Shown here in pieces: positions 14,925 through 23,860 of a DNA stretch of 64,000 bases (its first letter is position 1; each line of letters begins with the position of its first letter). This stretch comes from Streptomyces sp. MA5143a (GTDB taxonomy: Bacteria > Actinomycetota > Actinomycetes > Streptomycetales > Streptomycetaceae): assembly GCF_900290235.1 (NCBI RefSeq), contig NZ_OLMK01000006.1, forward strand, positions 44,643 through 108,642, read 5' to 3'. The notes beneath the pieces are model-generated. The model did not search any database. It was not told the origin of the DNA and saw only the letters and a program-made list of their open reading frames with translations. Made by a program: the position numbers and the translations under genes.

Positions 14925-17714
14925 GGGGCCGCGCGGTGGTGCCTGCCGGTCGTCGTTGCCGTCCGGCCCGCCCGGCTCGGAGAGCCGGGCCCGCTTCAGC
15001 CCCTGCTGGATTGCGATCATGGCGCGTGCCGAGGCGTCGGGGGAGAGTCCCGCCTCGGTGTCGCCTTTCCGCAGACCGTCCGCTGCCTCCTTGCGGAGCT
15101 GCTGTGCGAGGCTCGCACCCCGGGTCCGCTGGGGCAGGACCTGGGGTGTGGTCAGGGGACCGGAGGAGGTGCCCCGGCCGGACGCGGCGGGGGAGGAGTG
15201 CCCGGTCATGGCACCCGACCCGGAGGTGGCGGGCCCGAGCCCGGCACCGCCTCCGCTTCCGTACTGGGGTCCGCTTCCGGTCCCGTACTCCGTTCCGGCA
15301 CTCGTCCGGGTGCCGGAGCCGTACTCGGATCCGCCGCCGTATCCGGCGCCCGGACCCTGGTGCGCCGCGCCGGGCGTGCCGCCACCACTGGTCATGGTGG
15401 TGAGCGGCGCGGTGGTCTGCCCCGCGGGCGCGGTGTGGTGCGTGGCGGGCTCCTGCGGGGGAGCCCAGTCGGGGGTGCCCGGGGACGAGGGCACCGGGGG
15501 CGCCGACTCGGGGGGCAGCAGTCCGGCACCTCCGTAATCGGGGAATCCGCTGTGGTCCGGCATCCGGGTGTCCGTCAGCAGGCTCCCGGGGGCCGCCAGC
15601 GGGTCGGCGCCACCGGAGAGGGCGCCGGCGCCCACCCCGGCGAGCACCCCGGCACTCTGCGGCTCCGACACGTCGGAGACGGCGCGCCCGCCCCCGCCGA
15701 GCCCCCTCCGCTCGCCCGTATCGGAGGACACCGCCGCCATGTTCGACGCGGCCACCGCCGACGTGAGCTGGTCGAGGACCGGCGAGTCCACCTCTTCCAG
15801 GAGGTCCGCCGGAAGCAGTACGACGACGAGCGTGCCGCCGTACACCGACTCGCGCAGCTCCACCTTGATGTTGTTGCGCTCGGCGAGCCGCGCCACCACG
15901 AAGTGCCCGAGGCGCGGGTCCGCGCCCAGGGCGGTCATGTCGAGCTTCGGCGGGTGGGCGAGGAGGTGGTTCGCCTTGTGCCGCAACTCCTCCGGCATAC
16001 CCAGGCCGTGGTCCTCGACATGGATGGCCAGGCCCTTGGCGACCTTGGTGGCGCTGATGAACACCTGGGTGTCCGGCGGCGAGAAGCTGGTGCCGTTCTC
16101 GATGAGTTCGGCGAGCAGATGCGTCACGTCCGACACGGCCCGCCCGGTCAGGGCGAGCCGACGGTCGGCCGGCTGGTTCTTGATCTTGACGCGGGTGTAC
16201 GCCTCGGTCTCCGCGACCGCGCTGCGCATCACGTCGGTGATGGAGACGGGCGCCGTCATCCGGCGGGTGGGCGGCGACCCGGAGAGGATCACCAGGTTCT
16301 CCGCGTGCCGGCGGACACGGGTGGCGAGATGGTCGACCTTGAAGATGTCCTTCAGCAGGTCGGAGTCCTCGTGCTTGCGCTCCAGGTCGTCCAGGAGGGA
16401 GATCAGGCGGTGGATCAGGATCTGCGTCCGGCGGATCAGCTGGGCGAAGACCTTCTCGGAGCCCTCCCGGCCGAGGCTCTGGCGCACCGCGCTCTCGGCG
16501 GCGACCCGCCCCAGGTGCTCGATGGCGCCGGCGAGCCGCTCCATCTCGTCCGCCGACGGCTGCCGGCCGGCGGCGAGGGACTCGGGTTCTATCCGCTCGC
16601 CGCGCTCTATTCGGGCCAGCAGTTGCGGCAGCCAGACGTCCGACAGCTCCTCGGTCCTGCGCTGGAGGTCGGCGATCCGGCGCAGCGTGGAGCGCCGGCC
16701 GCGGGCGGCCAGCAGCGCCCCGGCGGTCAGGGCGACCAGGGTGGCGGCGGACCCCAGAAGGGTGGCGAGGAGCAGGTCGTCGGCACGCTGCGAACCGGCG
16801 GCGGCGACGCCCCGGACGGACTCGGCGCCCAGCGACTGGAGATCGCCGATGACACCCTCGCTCGCACCGGGCCAGGTCGGTGCCTGCCGGGGCAGTGCGG
16901 TGCCCTCGCCGTTGGTCATGGCGTCCTCGACGACGCCGATGGTGGTCCACTGTGCGCTGTCGGTGATCTCCCCGTAGGAGGCGGCGCCGCCGACGGGCAG
17001 ATCACGGGCGTTGAGCGCCGCGCGGATCTCCTGCTGGATCGCCAGGTACTGGGAGAACCGGGTGCGTGCCTGCGGGGTCAGCTTGCGCGAGGGCAGCGCG
17101 CCGGAGATCAGCGCGTCCTCGCGGGAGAGCATCTCGGTGAGCCGTACGACCGCCGTGGTGGCCTCGGCGGAGTGCGCGCGGCTGCCGTCTTCGCTGCTCA
17201 CGGCCGCGCCGAACAGGTTCACCCCGGCCTGCACGGCACCGGTGAAGTACTGGAAGGCGCCGTCGCCGCCGAGCTCACGGTCGTCGATCGCGGAACGCCG
17301 GGCCGCCAGGTCGTCCAGCGCGTCGTCGAGCTTCTCCGCCAGGTTCCGCAACCGGTGGGTGTCGAACGCGGACATGGACGCCTTGCGGTACGAGGTGACC
17401 GCGGTGTCCGTCTTCTCGCGGGCATCGTCCAGCTTCGAACGGTCCGACCCGGCCCGGCTCGTCTGCCACACGGCGGTGAGTCGGCGCTCCTCCTGGAGCC
17501 GGGACAGCACGGTCTGCGCGGGCGCGGCGACGGAGGTGGCCCGGTCCGACTCGGCCCACAACTGGATCTGCTCGTCGACGAGTCCGGCCGCCGTGTAGCC
17601 CCAGATTCCCGTGGCGAGGACCGCGGGGACGACGAACGGCACGACGAACGAGTACCGGAGGGATGTGCGAGAGGCGGACCGATGACGTGTCCGCCGGTCG
17701 CGGGTGCCTGGCAT
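14913..17714 (-). CDS. cvnA: Conservon 1 sensor histidine kinase with nitrate/sulphonate-sensing-like domain (CvnA)
   Basis: 933 aa. A basic N-terminus and a membrane helix (about 24-44) precede an extracellular region of about 270 residues resembling the NIT sensory domain. A second membrane helix follows at about 320-345 (LATLLGSAATLVALTAGALL), then a coiled linker and a GHKL ATPase with ELIENGTSFSPPDTQV (N-box), VEDHGLGM (G1) and RLGHFVVARLAERNN (G2). The last 300 residues are Pro/Gly/Ser-rich and disordered. A DHLATRVRRHAEN segment holds the possible phospho-His. No response regulator is encoded nearby; conservons signal to their GTPase instead. The ligand is not predictable. Confidence 0.92.
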   Translation of the reverse strand: MPGTRDRRTRHRSASRTSLRYSFVVPFVVPAVLATGIWGYTAAGLVDEQIQLWAESDRATSVAAPAQTVLSRLQEERRLTAVWQTSRAGSDRSKLDDAREKTDTAVTSYRKASMSAFDTHRLRNLAEKLDDALDDLAARRSAIDDRELGGDGAFQYFTGAVQAGVNLFGAAVSSEDGSRAHSAEATTAVVRLTEMLSREDALISGALPSRKLTPQARTRFSQYLAIQQEIRAALNARDLPVGGAASYGEITDSAQWTTIGVVEDAMTNGEGTALPRQAPTWPGASEGVIGDLQSLGAESVRGVAAAGSQRADDLLLATLLGSAATLVALTAGALLAARGRRSTLRRIADLQRRTEELSDVWLPQLLARIERGERIEPESLAAGRQPSADEMERLAGAIEHLGRVAAESAVRQSLGREGSEKVFAQLIRRTQILIHRLISLLDDLERKHEDSDLLKDIFKVDHLATRVRRHAENLVILSGSPPTRRMTAPVSITDVMRSAVAETEAYTRVKIKNQPADRRLALTGRAVSDVTHLLAELIENGTSFSPPDTQVFISATKVAKGLAIHVEDHGLGMPEELRHKANHLLAHPPKLDMTALGADPRLGHFVVARLAERNNIKVELRESVYGGTLVVVLLPADLLEEVDSPVLDQLTSAVAASNMAAVSSDTGERRGLGGGGRAVSDVSEPQSAGVLAGVGAGALSGGADPLAAPGSLLTDTRMPDHSGFPDYGGAGLLPPESAPPVPSSPGTPDWAPPQEPATHHTAPAGQTTAPLTTMTSGGGTPGAAHQGPGAGYGGGSEYGSGTRTSAGTEYGTGSGPQYGSGGGAGLGPATSGSGAMTGHSSPAASGRGTSSGPLTTPQVLPQRTRGASLAQQLRKEAADGLRKGDTEAGLSPDASARAMIAIQQGLKRARLSEPGGPDGNDDRQAPPRGPGAT

Positions 17715-17909
17715 CTGATTCCTCGTACGACAGCGAAAATCCGATGGCGGTCAGGGGTGGCGCGTGGTGTCCGACATCCCCCCTGTGCGCCGACTTGACA
17801 CGCCGTCGGCAAATGTCAGCGGCCGTGGGGAACCGTATCAGGCCCCGTGCCTGGCCGTCAGCATCCGCTTGACCGCAACCAACCGCTCGTGGGCGCGAGT
17901 TGACGAAGA

Positions 17910-19094
17910 TCACAAAAGGGTGAGCAGCTTGGGGGTGTACAAGGCGCTCGCCGTGCCGATACCGGCCACCGTGTCGAAGTAGATGGACGTCAGTTCCGGG
18001 TCCTGTCGCACGGCCCGCAACAGGGACAAGCGTTGCTCGTTGGGCTCCAGTCGGGCAACCCCCAGGGTCGCCTCGTACCCCGGAGTGAGAGCGGCGTCAC
18101 GTTCCTCGGCGTACGCGTCGAGTGCCGCGTCGAGGGCCGCCAGGTCGCCGCCGAGACGGGGGCCGGCGTGCTTCGCCAGGGATTCCGCTTGTTGAAACGC
18201 GTCAGTGATGCCGCGGGCGGTGATCGAGTCCTTGTGGTGGCCGGCGTCCCCGACCAGCGCCCAGCCGGGCCCGGCCGCCTGCCGGAAGAAGTTCCGCTGG
18301 TCGCCCGTTCCGCGCAGTCGCTCCACCGGCTCCCGGTCCGCGATCCGTTCGTACAGGGTGGGCGCGGTGGTGCGGACCTGCTCCCGGTAAGCCGAGCAGG
18401 CGTCGGAGCGGATCTCGTCGAAGCGGGCCTGCGGGAAGTAGGCGAGGACGAGGGTCGCGTCGTCGTTGGTGGCGACGGCCGCCACCCAGGACCCCGTGCT
18501 CTCGTACAGCTCCAGCGAGGCCGGAACGTCGGTGTAGTAGGCGTAGTACGCGCAGGTCAGCCGCGCGTCCTCGACGGTGAACGGGGCCTTCGCGAGATCG
18601 GCGACGGTGGAGCGCATGCCGTCGGCGCCGACGACCAGGTGGGCGCGTTCGCTGAAGGGCCGTCCGTCGTGTGCGCCCTCCACACCGACGACCCGGCCGG
18701 AGGTGTCGTGCAGCAGGCCGGTGACCACGCACTTCTCCCGGTACTCGACCCCGGCCGTGACCGCCGCCTCCACCAGGACCGGGTCGAGGACCCGGCGCCG
18801 GGGCGCGTACGCGGCGCGCTGTCCCTCCACACCGCGGGCGCAGCCCTCCAGCCGTATGTCCGCCACCTCGTAACTCACCCGGTCGAGCGGTGGGCAGCCG
18901 GTGGCGCGGACGGCGTCGAGGAGGCCCCAGCGGGCGAGGGCGGCGACCCCCGGCTGGTGGATGAGGTGGGTGGACAGGGTGTCCGAGCCGAAGGCCCCCT
19001 TGTCGAGCAGGAGGACGCGGTGGCCCGCGCGGGCCAGCAGCATGGCGGTCGGGGCTCCGGCGCAGCGCGCCCCTACCACGATGGCGTCGAACAT
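17910..19094 (-). CDS. FAD-dependent oxidoreductase of the geranylgeranyl-reductase/hydroxylase type
   Basis: 394 aa from the ATG at 19094 with GTGAGG upstream; the frame stays open another 75 codons but lacks coding character. The FAD fold begins at once: FDAIVVGARCAGAPTAMLLA (GxGxxG variant G-A-R-C-A-G) with LLLDKGAFGSDTLSTH. A central VVGADGMRSTVADL and a late ALVGDAGHHKDSITARGI (GD motif) complete it. A single-component flavin monooxygenase or reductase is likely. It lies 458 bp downstream of the A-domain gene on the same strand, so it may act as a tailoring enzyme for the product of the KS-ACP/A-domain locus; co-transcription is not shown. Confidence 0.82.
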   Translation of the reverse strand: MFDAIVVGARCAGAPTAMLLARAGHRVLLLDKGAFGSDTLSTHLIHQPGVAALARWGLLDAVRATGCPPLDRVSYEVADIRLEGCARGVEGQRAAYAPRRRVLDPVLVEAAVTAGVEYREKCVVTGLLHDTSGRVVGVEGAHDGRPFSERAHLVVGADGMRSTVADLAKAPFTVEDARLTCAYYAYYTDVPASLELYESTGSWVAAVATNDDATLVLAYFPQARFDEIRSDACSAYREQVRTTAPTLYERIADREPVERLRGTGDQRNFFRQAAGPGWALVGDAGHHKDSITARGITDAFQQAESLAKHAGPRLGGDLAALDAALDAYAEERDAALTPGYEATLGVARLEPNEQRLSLLRAVRQDPELTSIYFDTVAGIGTASALYTPKLLTLL

Positions 19095-19552
19095 GTGGGC
19101 CTCACTACATGGGTGAATGTCGGAAGGGGAGCGGACGGGCCGGCGGTGGGAGGGGGCACCGGCGAGGTGCGGGACCGGCACGCCGGGAGCGGCCGGTCCC
19201 TCCGGGAACGCGAGAACCCCCGAGAAGCGCGTGCGGACACCCCCGGGCCGCGTGCGGACGCCCCGGGGAAGGGGGCGGTGCGCGGCGGGTGGGGGGATCG
19301 GGCGACTTCGGGGGTTCATGGGTGACGGGATCGGAGAGTCGGGTGAGGTCGGGGCCGGGGGTCAAGCCGGCCCCAGGGGTGGGTGGACGGTTCGTGCGGT
19401 CGGGGTGGGCGGGGGTCGAGCGGCGGGAGACGGGAGGAGGCCGGAAGGGGAGCGTCCCCTTCATCGCTCCCCAACGGGGTGGCGCGGTCGCTTCCGGTTC
19501 GGGTGAGGGTTTTGAGGAGGGCGGGGAGATGTCGTGAGGGGTCGGGGAAGGG
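19095..19552. other. Gene-free GC-rich spacer with a short repeat
   Basis: 458 bp between the flavin oxidoreductase and the A-domain gene. It contains a near-tandem 19-bp repeat, GCGTGCGGACACCCCCGGG (19229-19247) and a variant at 19250-19268. No start-codon/ribosome-binding-site pair with coding character was found. Confidence 0.55.
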
Positions 19553-21184
19553 TCAGCGGGGGCGGGTGAGTTCGGTGAGGAGGGCCCGGCGGTCGATCTT
19601 GCCGTTGGGGTTGAGCGGCAGTTCGTCGAGGACGGTGATCCGGCGCGGCAGCATATAGGGAGGGAGCCGGGAACCCAGTCCGGCGAACAGCCGGTCGGGG
19701 GCGCAGCCGGTGCCGCTGACGGCGGCCTCCAGCTCCGGTTCGCCGTCGGCGGCCGGCACCGCGAGCACGACGGCCTCGCGCACTCCGTCCTGCTCCCGCA
19801 GCATCGCCTCGATCTCACCGAGCTCGATGCGATGGCCGCGGATCTTCACCTGGTGGTCGGTGCGCCCGAGGTGGATCAGCTGCCCGTCCCGCAGGGCGAC
19901 CCGGTCGCCGGTGCGGTACCAGTCGGCCTCGGTGACCGGGCCGGTGCCGGTGCTTGTGCCCGTGCCCGTTCCCGTGCTTGCGCCGGTGCCGTTGTCGGCG
20001 GGGAGGAAACGGCCCGCGTCGTTCGCCGGGTCGAGATAGCCGGGGAAGCGCTGCGGGCCGCGCATGCACAGCTCCCCGGTGTCGGCGGGCTCGCCGTCCT
20101 CGTCCAGGAGCAGGAAGTCCAGGGTGGGGAAGCACCGGCCGATCGGCGCCGTGCCGTTCGGGGTCTCCGGCCAGTCGGCGAGGTTCGCGGGGAAGCGGTA
20201 GCCGGTGCAGGAGATGGTCAGCTCCGTCGGCCCGTACAGCACGTCGAGCTCGCTGTTCGGGGCGGCCTCCCGCCACTCGCGGGCCGCGGCCAGCGACAGC
20301 GGTTCGCCCCCGAAGATTGTCCACCGCAGGGTGGGCATGCTGCCCGGCTTCAGGGTGCCGAGGCGGGAGGCGAACGTGATGAGCGAGGGCACCGAGAACC
20401 AGTGCGTCAGCCGCAGGGCGTTGACGGTCTTCACCGGTGACAGCAGCTGACTGCGGGCCGGCACCACCAGGGTCGCCCCGCCCGCCCAGGCCACGAACAG
20501 ATCGTGCACCGAGGCGTCGAAGGTCAGCTCGAACGTCTGTGACATCCGGCTGCCGGGCCCGACACCGTACCGGGGCGCCACATGACCGAGGTTGGCGGAG
20601 ATGTTCCGGTGAGTGATCGGCACGCCCTTCGGCGCCCCGGTCGAACCGGAGGTGAAGACGATGTACGCCAGATCGTCCGGGCCCACGCGGGGCCACTCCC
20701 CGTCCGGGCGGGGCTCCGCGGCGATCGCCGCCAGCGCCGGCTCGTCCAGGACGAGCCGAGGCACCCCCGGGTCCGTGTCCTCGGTGTCGGTGATGACCAG
20801 GTCCAGCTCCGCCGCCCGGACGATCCCGGCGGTGCGGCCCGCCGGGTACTCCGGGTTGAGGGTGACGGCGGTGGCCCCCGCCCGCTGGATCGCGAGATAC
20901 CCGGCGTACGCGGCGACCGAGCGGCTCGCCAGCAGCCCGATCCGCCGGGGCCGCTCACCCCCCGCCGCCGTGAGCAGCCGGGCGGCGATCCCCTCGGCGA
21001 GCCGCCGCAGTCCGGCGTAGGTCAGCCGCCGGTCCTCGACCTCCAGCGCGACCTCGTCCGCGAACTCCTCGGCGGAGCGGGCGAACCAGCCGTACAGGGT
21101 CTGCGGGTCGGTGCTCGGCCCGGGCGCCGCCGGGCCGCCGGGTCTGTTCGGGGCGGGCGTGCCGACCCCGGGGCGGGCGCTCAT
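19553..21184 (-). CDS. Stand-alone amino-acid-type adenylation enzyme (AMP-binding, NRPS A-domain)
   Basis: 543 aa; the ATG at 21184 overlaps the KS-ACP stop (ATGA). All adenylation core motifs are present: A3 [14 protein letters not shown] (about 174-187), A4 [10 protein letters not shown]5 LYGPTE (about 317-322), A7 WYRTGD, A8 [20 protein letters not shown] and A10 NPNGKIDR with the catalytic Lys. It ends right after A10, so it carries no carrier domain and must load an acyl group onto a separate carrier, most simply the ACP encoded just upstream. The Asp of FDAS suits an alpha-amino acid substrate, but I cannot name it. A Thr/Gly repeat (about residues 398-416) interrupts the region before A7. 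Confidence 0.85.
   Translation of the reverse strand: MSARPGVGTPAPNRPGGPAAPGPSTDPQTLYGWFARSAEEFADEVALEVEDRRLTYAGLRRLAEGIAARLLTAAGGERPRRIGLLASRSVAAYAGYLAIQRAGATAVTLNPEYPAGRTAGIVRAAELDLVITDTEDTDPGVPRLVLDEPALAAIAAEPRPDGEWPRVGPDDLAYIVFTSGSTGAPKGVPITHRNISANLGHVAPRYGVGPGSRMSQTFELTFDASVHDLFVAWAGGATLVVPARSQLLSPVKTVNALRLTHWFSVPSLITFASRLGTLKPGSMPTLRWTIFGGEPLSLAAAREWREAAPNSELDVLYGPTELTISCTGYRFPANLADWPETPNGTAPIGRCFPTLDFLLLDEDGEPADTGELCMRGPQRFPGYLDPANDAGRFLPADNGTGASTGTGTGTSTGTGPVTEADWYRTGDRVALRDGQLIHLGRTDHQVKIRGHRIELGEIEAMLREQDGVREAVVLAVPAADGEPELEAAVSGTGCAPDRLFAGLGSRLPPYMLPRRITVLDELPLNPNGKIDRRALLTELTRPR
19934..19998. repeat. Hexanucleotide-like microrepeat inside the A-domain gene
   Basis: Degenerate CCGGTG/CCCGTG/GCTTGTG units encode an alternating Thr-Gly-Ser tract between the A6 and A7 motifs. 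It keeps the frame and probably forms a flexible surface loop whose length may vary between strains. Confidence 0.55.
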
Positions 21185-23151
21185 CGGGCCGCGGCCTCCA
21201 ACTCGCGGGTCCACTCGCGCAGTTCGCCGACCGTGCGCAGGCGGCCGAACTCCTCCGGGTCGACCTCCTGGCCGGAGCGTCTGGTCAGCTCCACCACGAT
21301 ACGGAGCCGGGCGAGCGAGTCGATGCCGATCTCGGTGAGGGTGGAGCCGTCGTCGAAGCCGGTGCGGGCGTGCTCCCGCAGCAGCCAGGACGACAGATCG
21401 CTCTCCAGGTCCCCGCCGCGGGCGCTCTCACCGGGCCAGTACCGCTTGGTCTGCCACGGGTAGTGGGGGAGGGGGACGAAGTGGGCGCCCTTCTTGAACT
21501 CCTTGAACTCCTTCTCCCAGTCCACCTCCTCGCCCGCCCGGTAGCGGTCGGCGACCTCACGGGTGGAGTGCGCGGCGTGCGCGCCCGGCGTTCCGGTGAG
21601 CGCGGCCACCAGTTCCGCGTGCGTGGCACCGGACACCGCCATCCGGTGCTCGTGGTGGCGGCGGCGCAGCGCGGCGCTGAAGCAGATGTCCCGCACCGGG
21701 TACCCGGCGCCCGCCCCGCCGGTGTCGAGGTACTCCGCGTACGACCGGGCCAGCGCGTCCAGCGCGGCGGGCGTCCGGGCGGAGAGCGGGAGCACATAGG
21801 TGGTGATCGACAGCGCCGCCATGAGCCGTTCCTTGAAGGTCTCCTTGGCGGGTTCGGCCTGGCGCAGGACGACATGGGCGTTGAGCGCGGAGGAACCCTG
21901 ACCGGATATGCCCATGACAGCCGGACGGCCGTGGTCTCCCAGGGGGCGCGGCGAGCGGGGTATCTCCAGCGGCAGTTCGTCCCAGGCGACCGCGGGGTTG
22001 GGGGTCTCCACATGGAGGCTGGCCGGGATCTCGCCGTGCTCCAGGCAGAGCACCGCCTTGATCAGCCCGGCCAGTCCGCCCGCCGCCTCCGCGTGACCGA
22101 TGTTCGACTTCACCGAGCCGACGAGCAGCGGCCGCTCCGCCGGGCGCCCCTCGCCCAGCACCGTGCCGAGCGCGGTCAGCTCCAGCGGGTCGAACACGGG
22201 AGAGCCGGAGCCGTGCGCCTCGACGTAGTCGACGTCGGCGGGGTCGATCCCGGCGTCCTCGTACGCCCAGCGCAGCACGTCGAGCTGGCCCGTGAGGGAG
22301 GGGACGAGCACCGAGTCGCTGGTGCCGCCGTCGTTGCCGACGGCGCTGCCCTGGATGACGGCGCGGATCCGGTCCCCGTCGGCGACCGCGTCGGCGAGGG
22401 GCTTCAGCACGACGACGGCGACGGCGTCGCTGGGCGCGTGCCCGTCGGCGCTCGCGTCACCGAACCTGCTGCGCCCGTCCGCGGACATGCCCCCGGCCGC
22501 GGTCATCACCTGGCCCTCGTCGGGGCGGAGTTTGAGGTTCACACCGGCGACCACGGCGAGCGGGATCTCCTTGGCGCGCAGGCTCTGCACGGCGCTGTGC
22601 ACGGCGGTGAGCGAGGACGAGCACGCCGTGTCCACGACCAGGCTGGGGCCGCGGAGGTCGAAGAAGTGGGAGAGCCGGGCCGGCAGCAGCGAGCGGAAGT
22701 TGTGCAACTGGGCGGCGGTCGCCCCGTCGGCGCCGAGCCGCAGGGCACGCTCCAGGTAATCGGCGCGGGTGTTGCCCACGAAGACGCCGGTACGGCTGCC
22801 CGCCAGGGCGTCCGGCCGCTGGCCCGCGTCCTCCAGCGCCTCCCAGGTGGTCATCAGCAACAGGCGCTGCTGCGGGTCGAGTTCCACCGCCTCGGTGGCG
22901 GACAGTCCGAAGAACTCGGCGTCGAACTCCGCCGCCTCCACATACCCGGCCCGCCTGCTGGCCAGCTTGCCGGGGCCCGGCCGGGGATCGTGCAGGGCGT
23001 CCACGTCGTAACGTTCCGGTGGGGTCTCGCTGGTGGCGTCCACGCCGTCGCGCAGCAGCTTCCACAGTTCATCGGTCCCGGCGGCCCCCGGGAGTCGGCA
23101 GGCCATGCCGATCACTGCCACGGACCGTGCGTCCACGTCCGACTTCTTCAA
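21181..23151 (-). CDS. KS-ACP polyketide synthase-like protein with deleted AT domain
   Basis: 656 aa from a TTG at 23151, which has AAGGAGAGG 4 nt upstream. A ketosynthase fills about residues 8-430: active Cys in VDTACSSSL (177), His in [15 protein letters not shown] (313) and His in [12 protein letters not shown] (353). The KS-to-AT linker ([20 protein letters not shown]) follows, but the chain then passes directly to the post-AT linker ([15 protein letters not shown], about 558-572), so no acyltransferase is present. A carrier domain ends the protein with [12 protein letters not shown] (Ser about 612). The protein would need its extender supplied in trans. The A-domain gene overlaps it by 4 nt, so the pair probably condense an activated amino or aryl acid with an acyl unit. 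Confidence 0.87.
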   Translation of the reverse strand: MKKSDVDARSVAVIGMACRLPGAAGTDELWKLLRDGVDATSETPPERYDVDALHDPRPGPGKLASRRAGYVEAAEFDAEFFGLSATEAVELDPQQRLLLMTTWEALEDAGQRPDALAGSRTGVFVGNTRADYLERALRLGADGATAAQLHNFRSLLPARLSHFFDLRGPSLVVDTACSSSLTAVHSAVQSLRAKEIPLAVVAGVNLKLRPDEGQVMTAAGGMSADGRSRFGDASADGHAPSDAVAVVVLKPLADAVADGDRIRAVIQGSAVGNDGGTSDSVLVPSLTGQLDVLRWAYEDAGIDPADVDYVEAHGSGSPVFDPLELTALGTVLGEGRPAERPLLVGSVKSNIGHAEAAGGLAGLIKAVLCLEHGEIPASLHVETPNPAVAWDELPLEIPRSPRPLGDHGRPAVMGISGQGSSALNAHVVLRQAEPAKETFKERLMAALSITTYVLPLSARTPAALDALARSYAEYLDTGGAGAGYPVRDICFSAALRRRHHEHRMAVSGATHAELVAALTGTPGAHAAHSTREVADRYRAGEEVDWEKEFKEFKKGAHFVPLPHYPWQTKRYWPGESARGGDLESDLSSWLLREHARTGFDDGSTLTEIGIDSLARLRIVVELTRRSGQEVDPEEFGRLRTVGELREWTRELEAAAR

Positions 23152-23336
23152 CGGACCTCTCCTTCGCAGTTGCGTCGATGTGCCTGTGTGATGGCGCGCT
23201 CGACCTCCACGTGGCCCCGGGGGCGCCGAGTCCGGCGGATGGTGAGCATGTTTCAGGTTCACGAGTCTGAAGTGGCCACCCGGACGTCCTCGTACCGGGT
23301 CCCCCGTGGAACAGCGGGGCAGGGCGCCCTCACTCA

Positions 23337-23377
23337 GGCCTGTCGACGACAGGCCCCGGAACCTGTCGTTGACAGGT
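23337..23377. promoter_or_regulatory. Two tandem 15-bp palindromic operators upstream of the KS-ACP gene
   Basis: CCTGTCGACGACAGG (23339-23353, extended to 9-bp arms by flanking GG/CC) and CCTGTCGTTGACAGG (23362-23376, 7-bp arms with flanking A/T). The two match at 13 of 15 positions and their centres are 23 bp apart, about two helical turns. This is the pattern of cooperative binding by a dimeric repressor such as TetR or MarR types. They lie about 190-210 bp before the KS-ACP start. A TTGACA-like hexamer (23369-23374) overlaps the second copy on the forward strand. The cognate regulator is unknown. Confidence 0.6.
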
Positions 23378-23590
23378 CCCTAACCGGAACGGTGGCCGAC
23401 CGCCCCGGATGCTGTACTGCTGCGCTGTGCGCTCAGTGGATCTTGGCGTGAAAACGTCGTAGGCGGAAGGGTGTTCCAGCCCACATGTGAGACCGGGGGT
23501 CCGCAGCCCGAACCGCACTCGCCCCACCGCTCGACACCCTCTCGTTCAGCCGGAAGCGCACGCACGACCGTCGAAAACCGGACCATCGCA

Positions 23591-23629
23591 CGATTGTCGT
23601 ACGCAAAATCGTTTCCGCTCGATTGTCGT
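23591..23629. repeat. Direct repeat CGATTGTCGT, two copies 29 bp apart
   Basis: Identical decamers at 23591-23600 and 23620-23629 in the AT-rich part of the divergent gap. They may be activator or repressor half-sites for the GAF-sensor gene. Confidence 0.4.
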
Positions 23630-23860
23630 TCAAGGTTTGGCGGGAAGTGATCGCCGAAGGTTGAAACTTGGAGAAATTTGGACAGGATCCCGGGTTGGCC
23701 GACAGGGCGGGGCCCGTGAGGCAGGGGGTCCGTCAGGGCCGTCCGTGGCACTGTCCATCAAGTCAGCCTAGAGCCACCACCGTTGTCTGTGAGGCATCCG
23801 GGACAGAAATTAACGGCCGTGGTGAGCCGCGGAGTCCTGGATTCTGCTTTCATCTGCGGT

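Larger units (their letters stand above)
23152..23860. other. 709-bp regulatory gap between KS-ACP gene and GAF sensor gene
   Basis: A divergent control region. It holds the tandem palindromes at 23337-23377, a direct repeat CGATTGTCGT (23591-23600, 23620-23629) and an unusually AT-rich stretch at 23580-23700, probably the promoter area of the rightward GAF gene. No coding frame with a convincing start was found. Confidence 0.6.

Noticed and set aside
21181..23151. Fatty-acid synthase FabF instead of a PKS-type ketosynthase
   Set aside because: The PKS-type linkers, the VDTACSSSL motif and the fused carrier domain are not found in stand-alone FabF.
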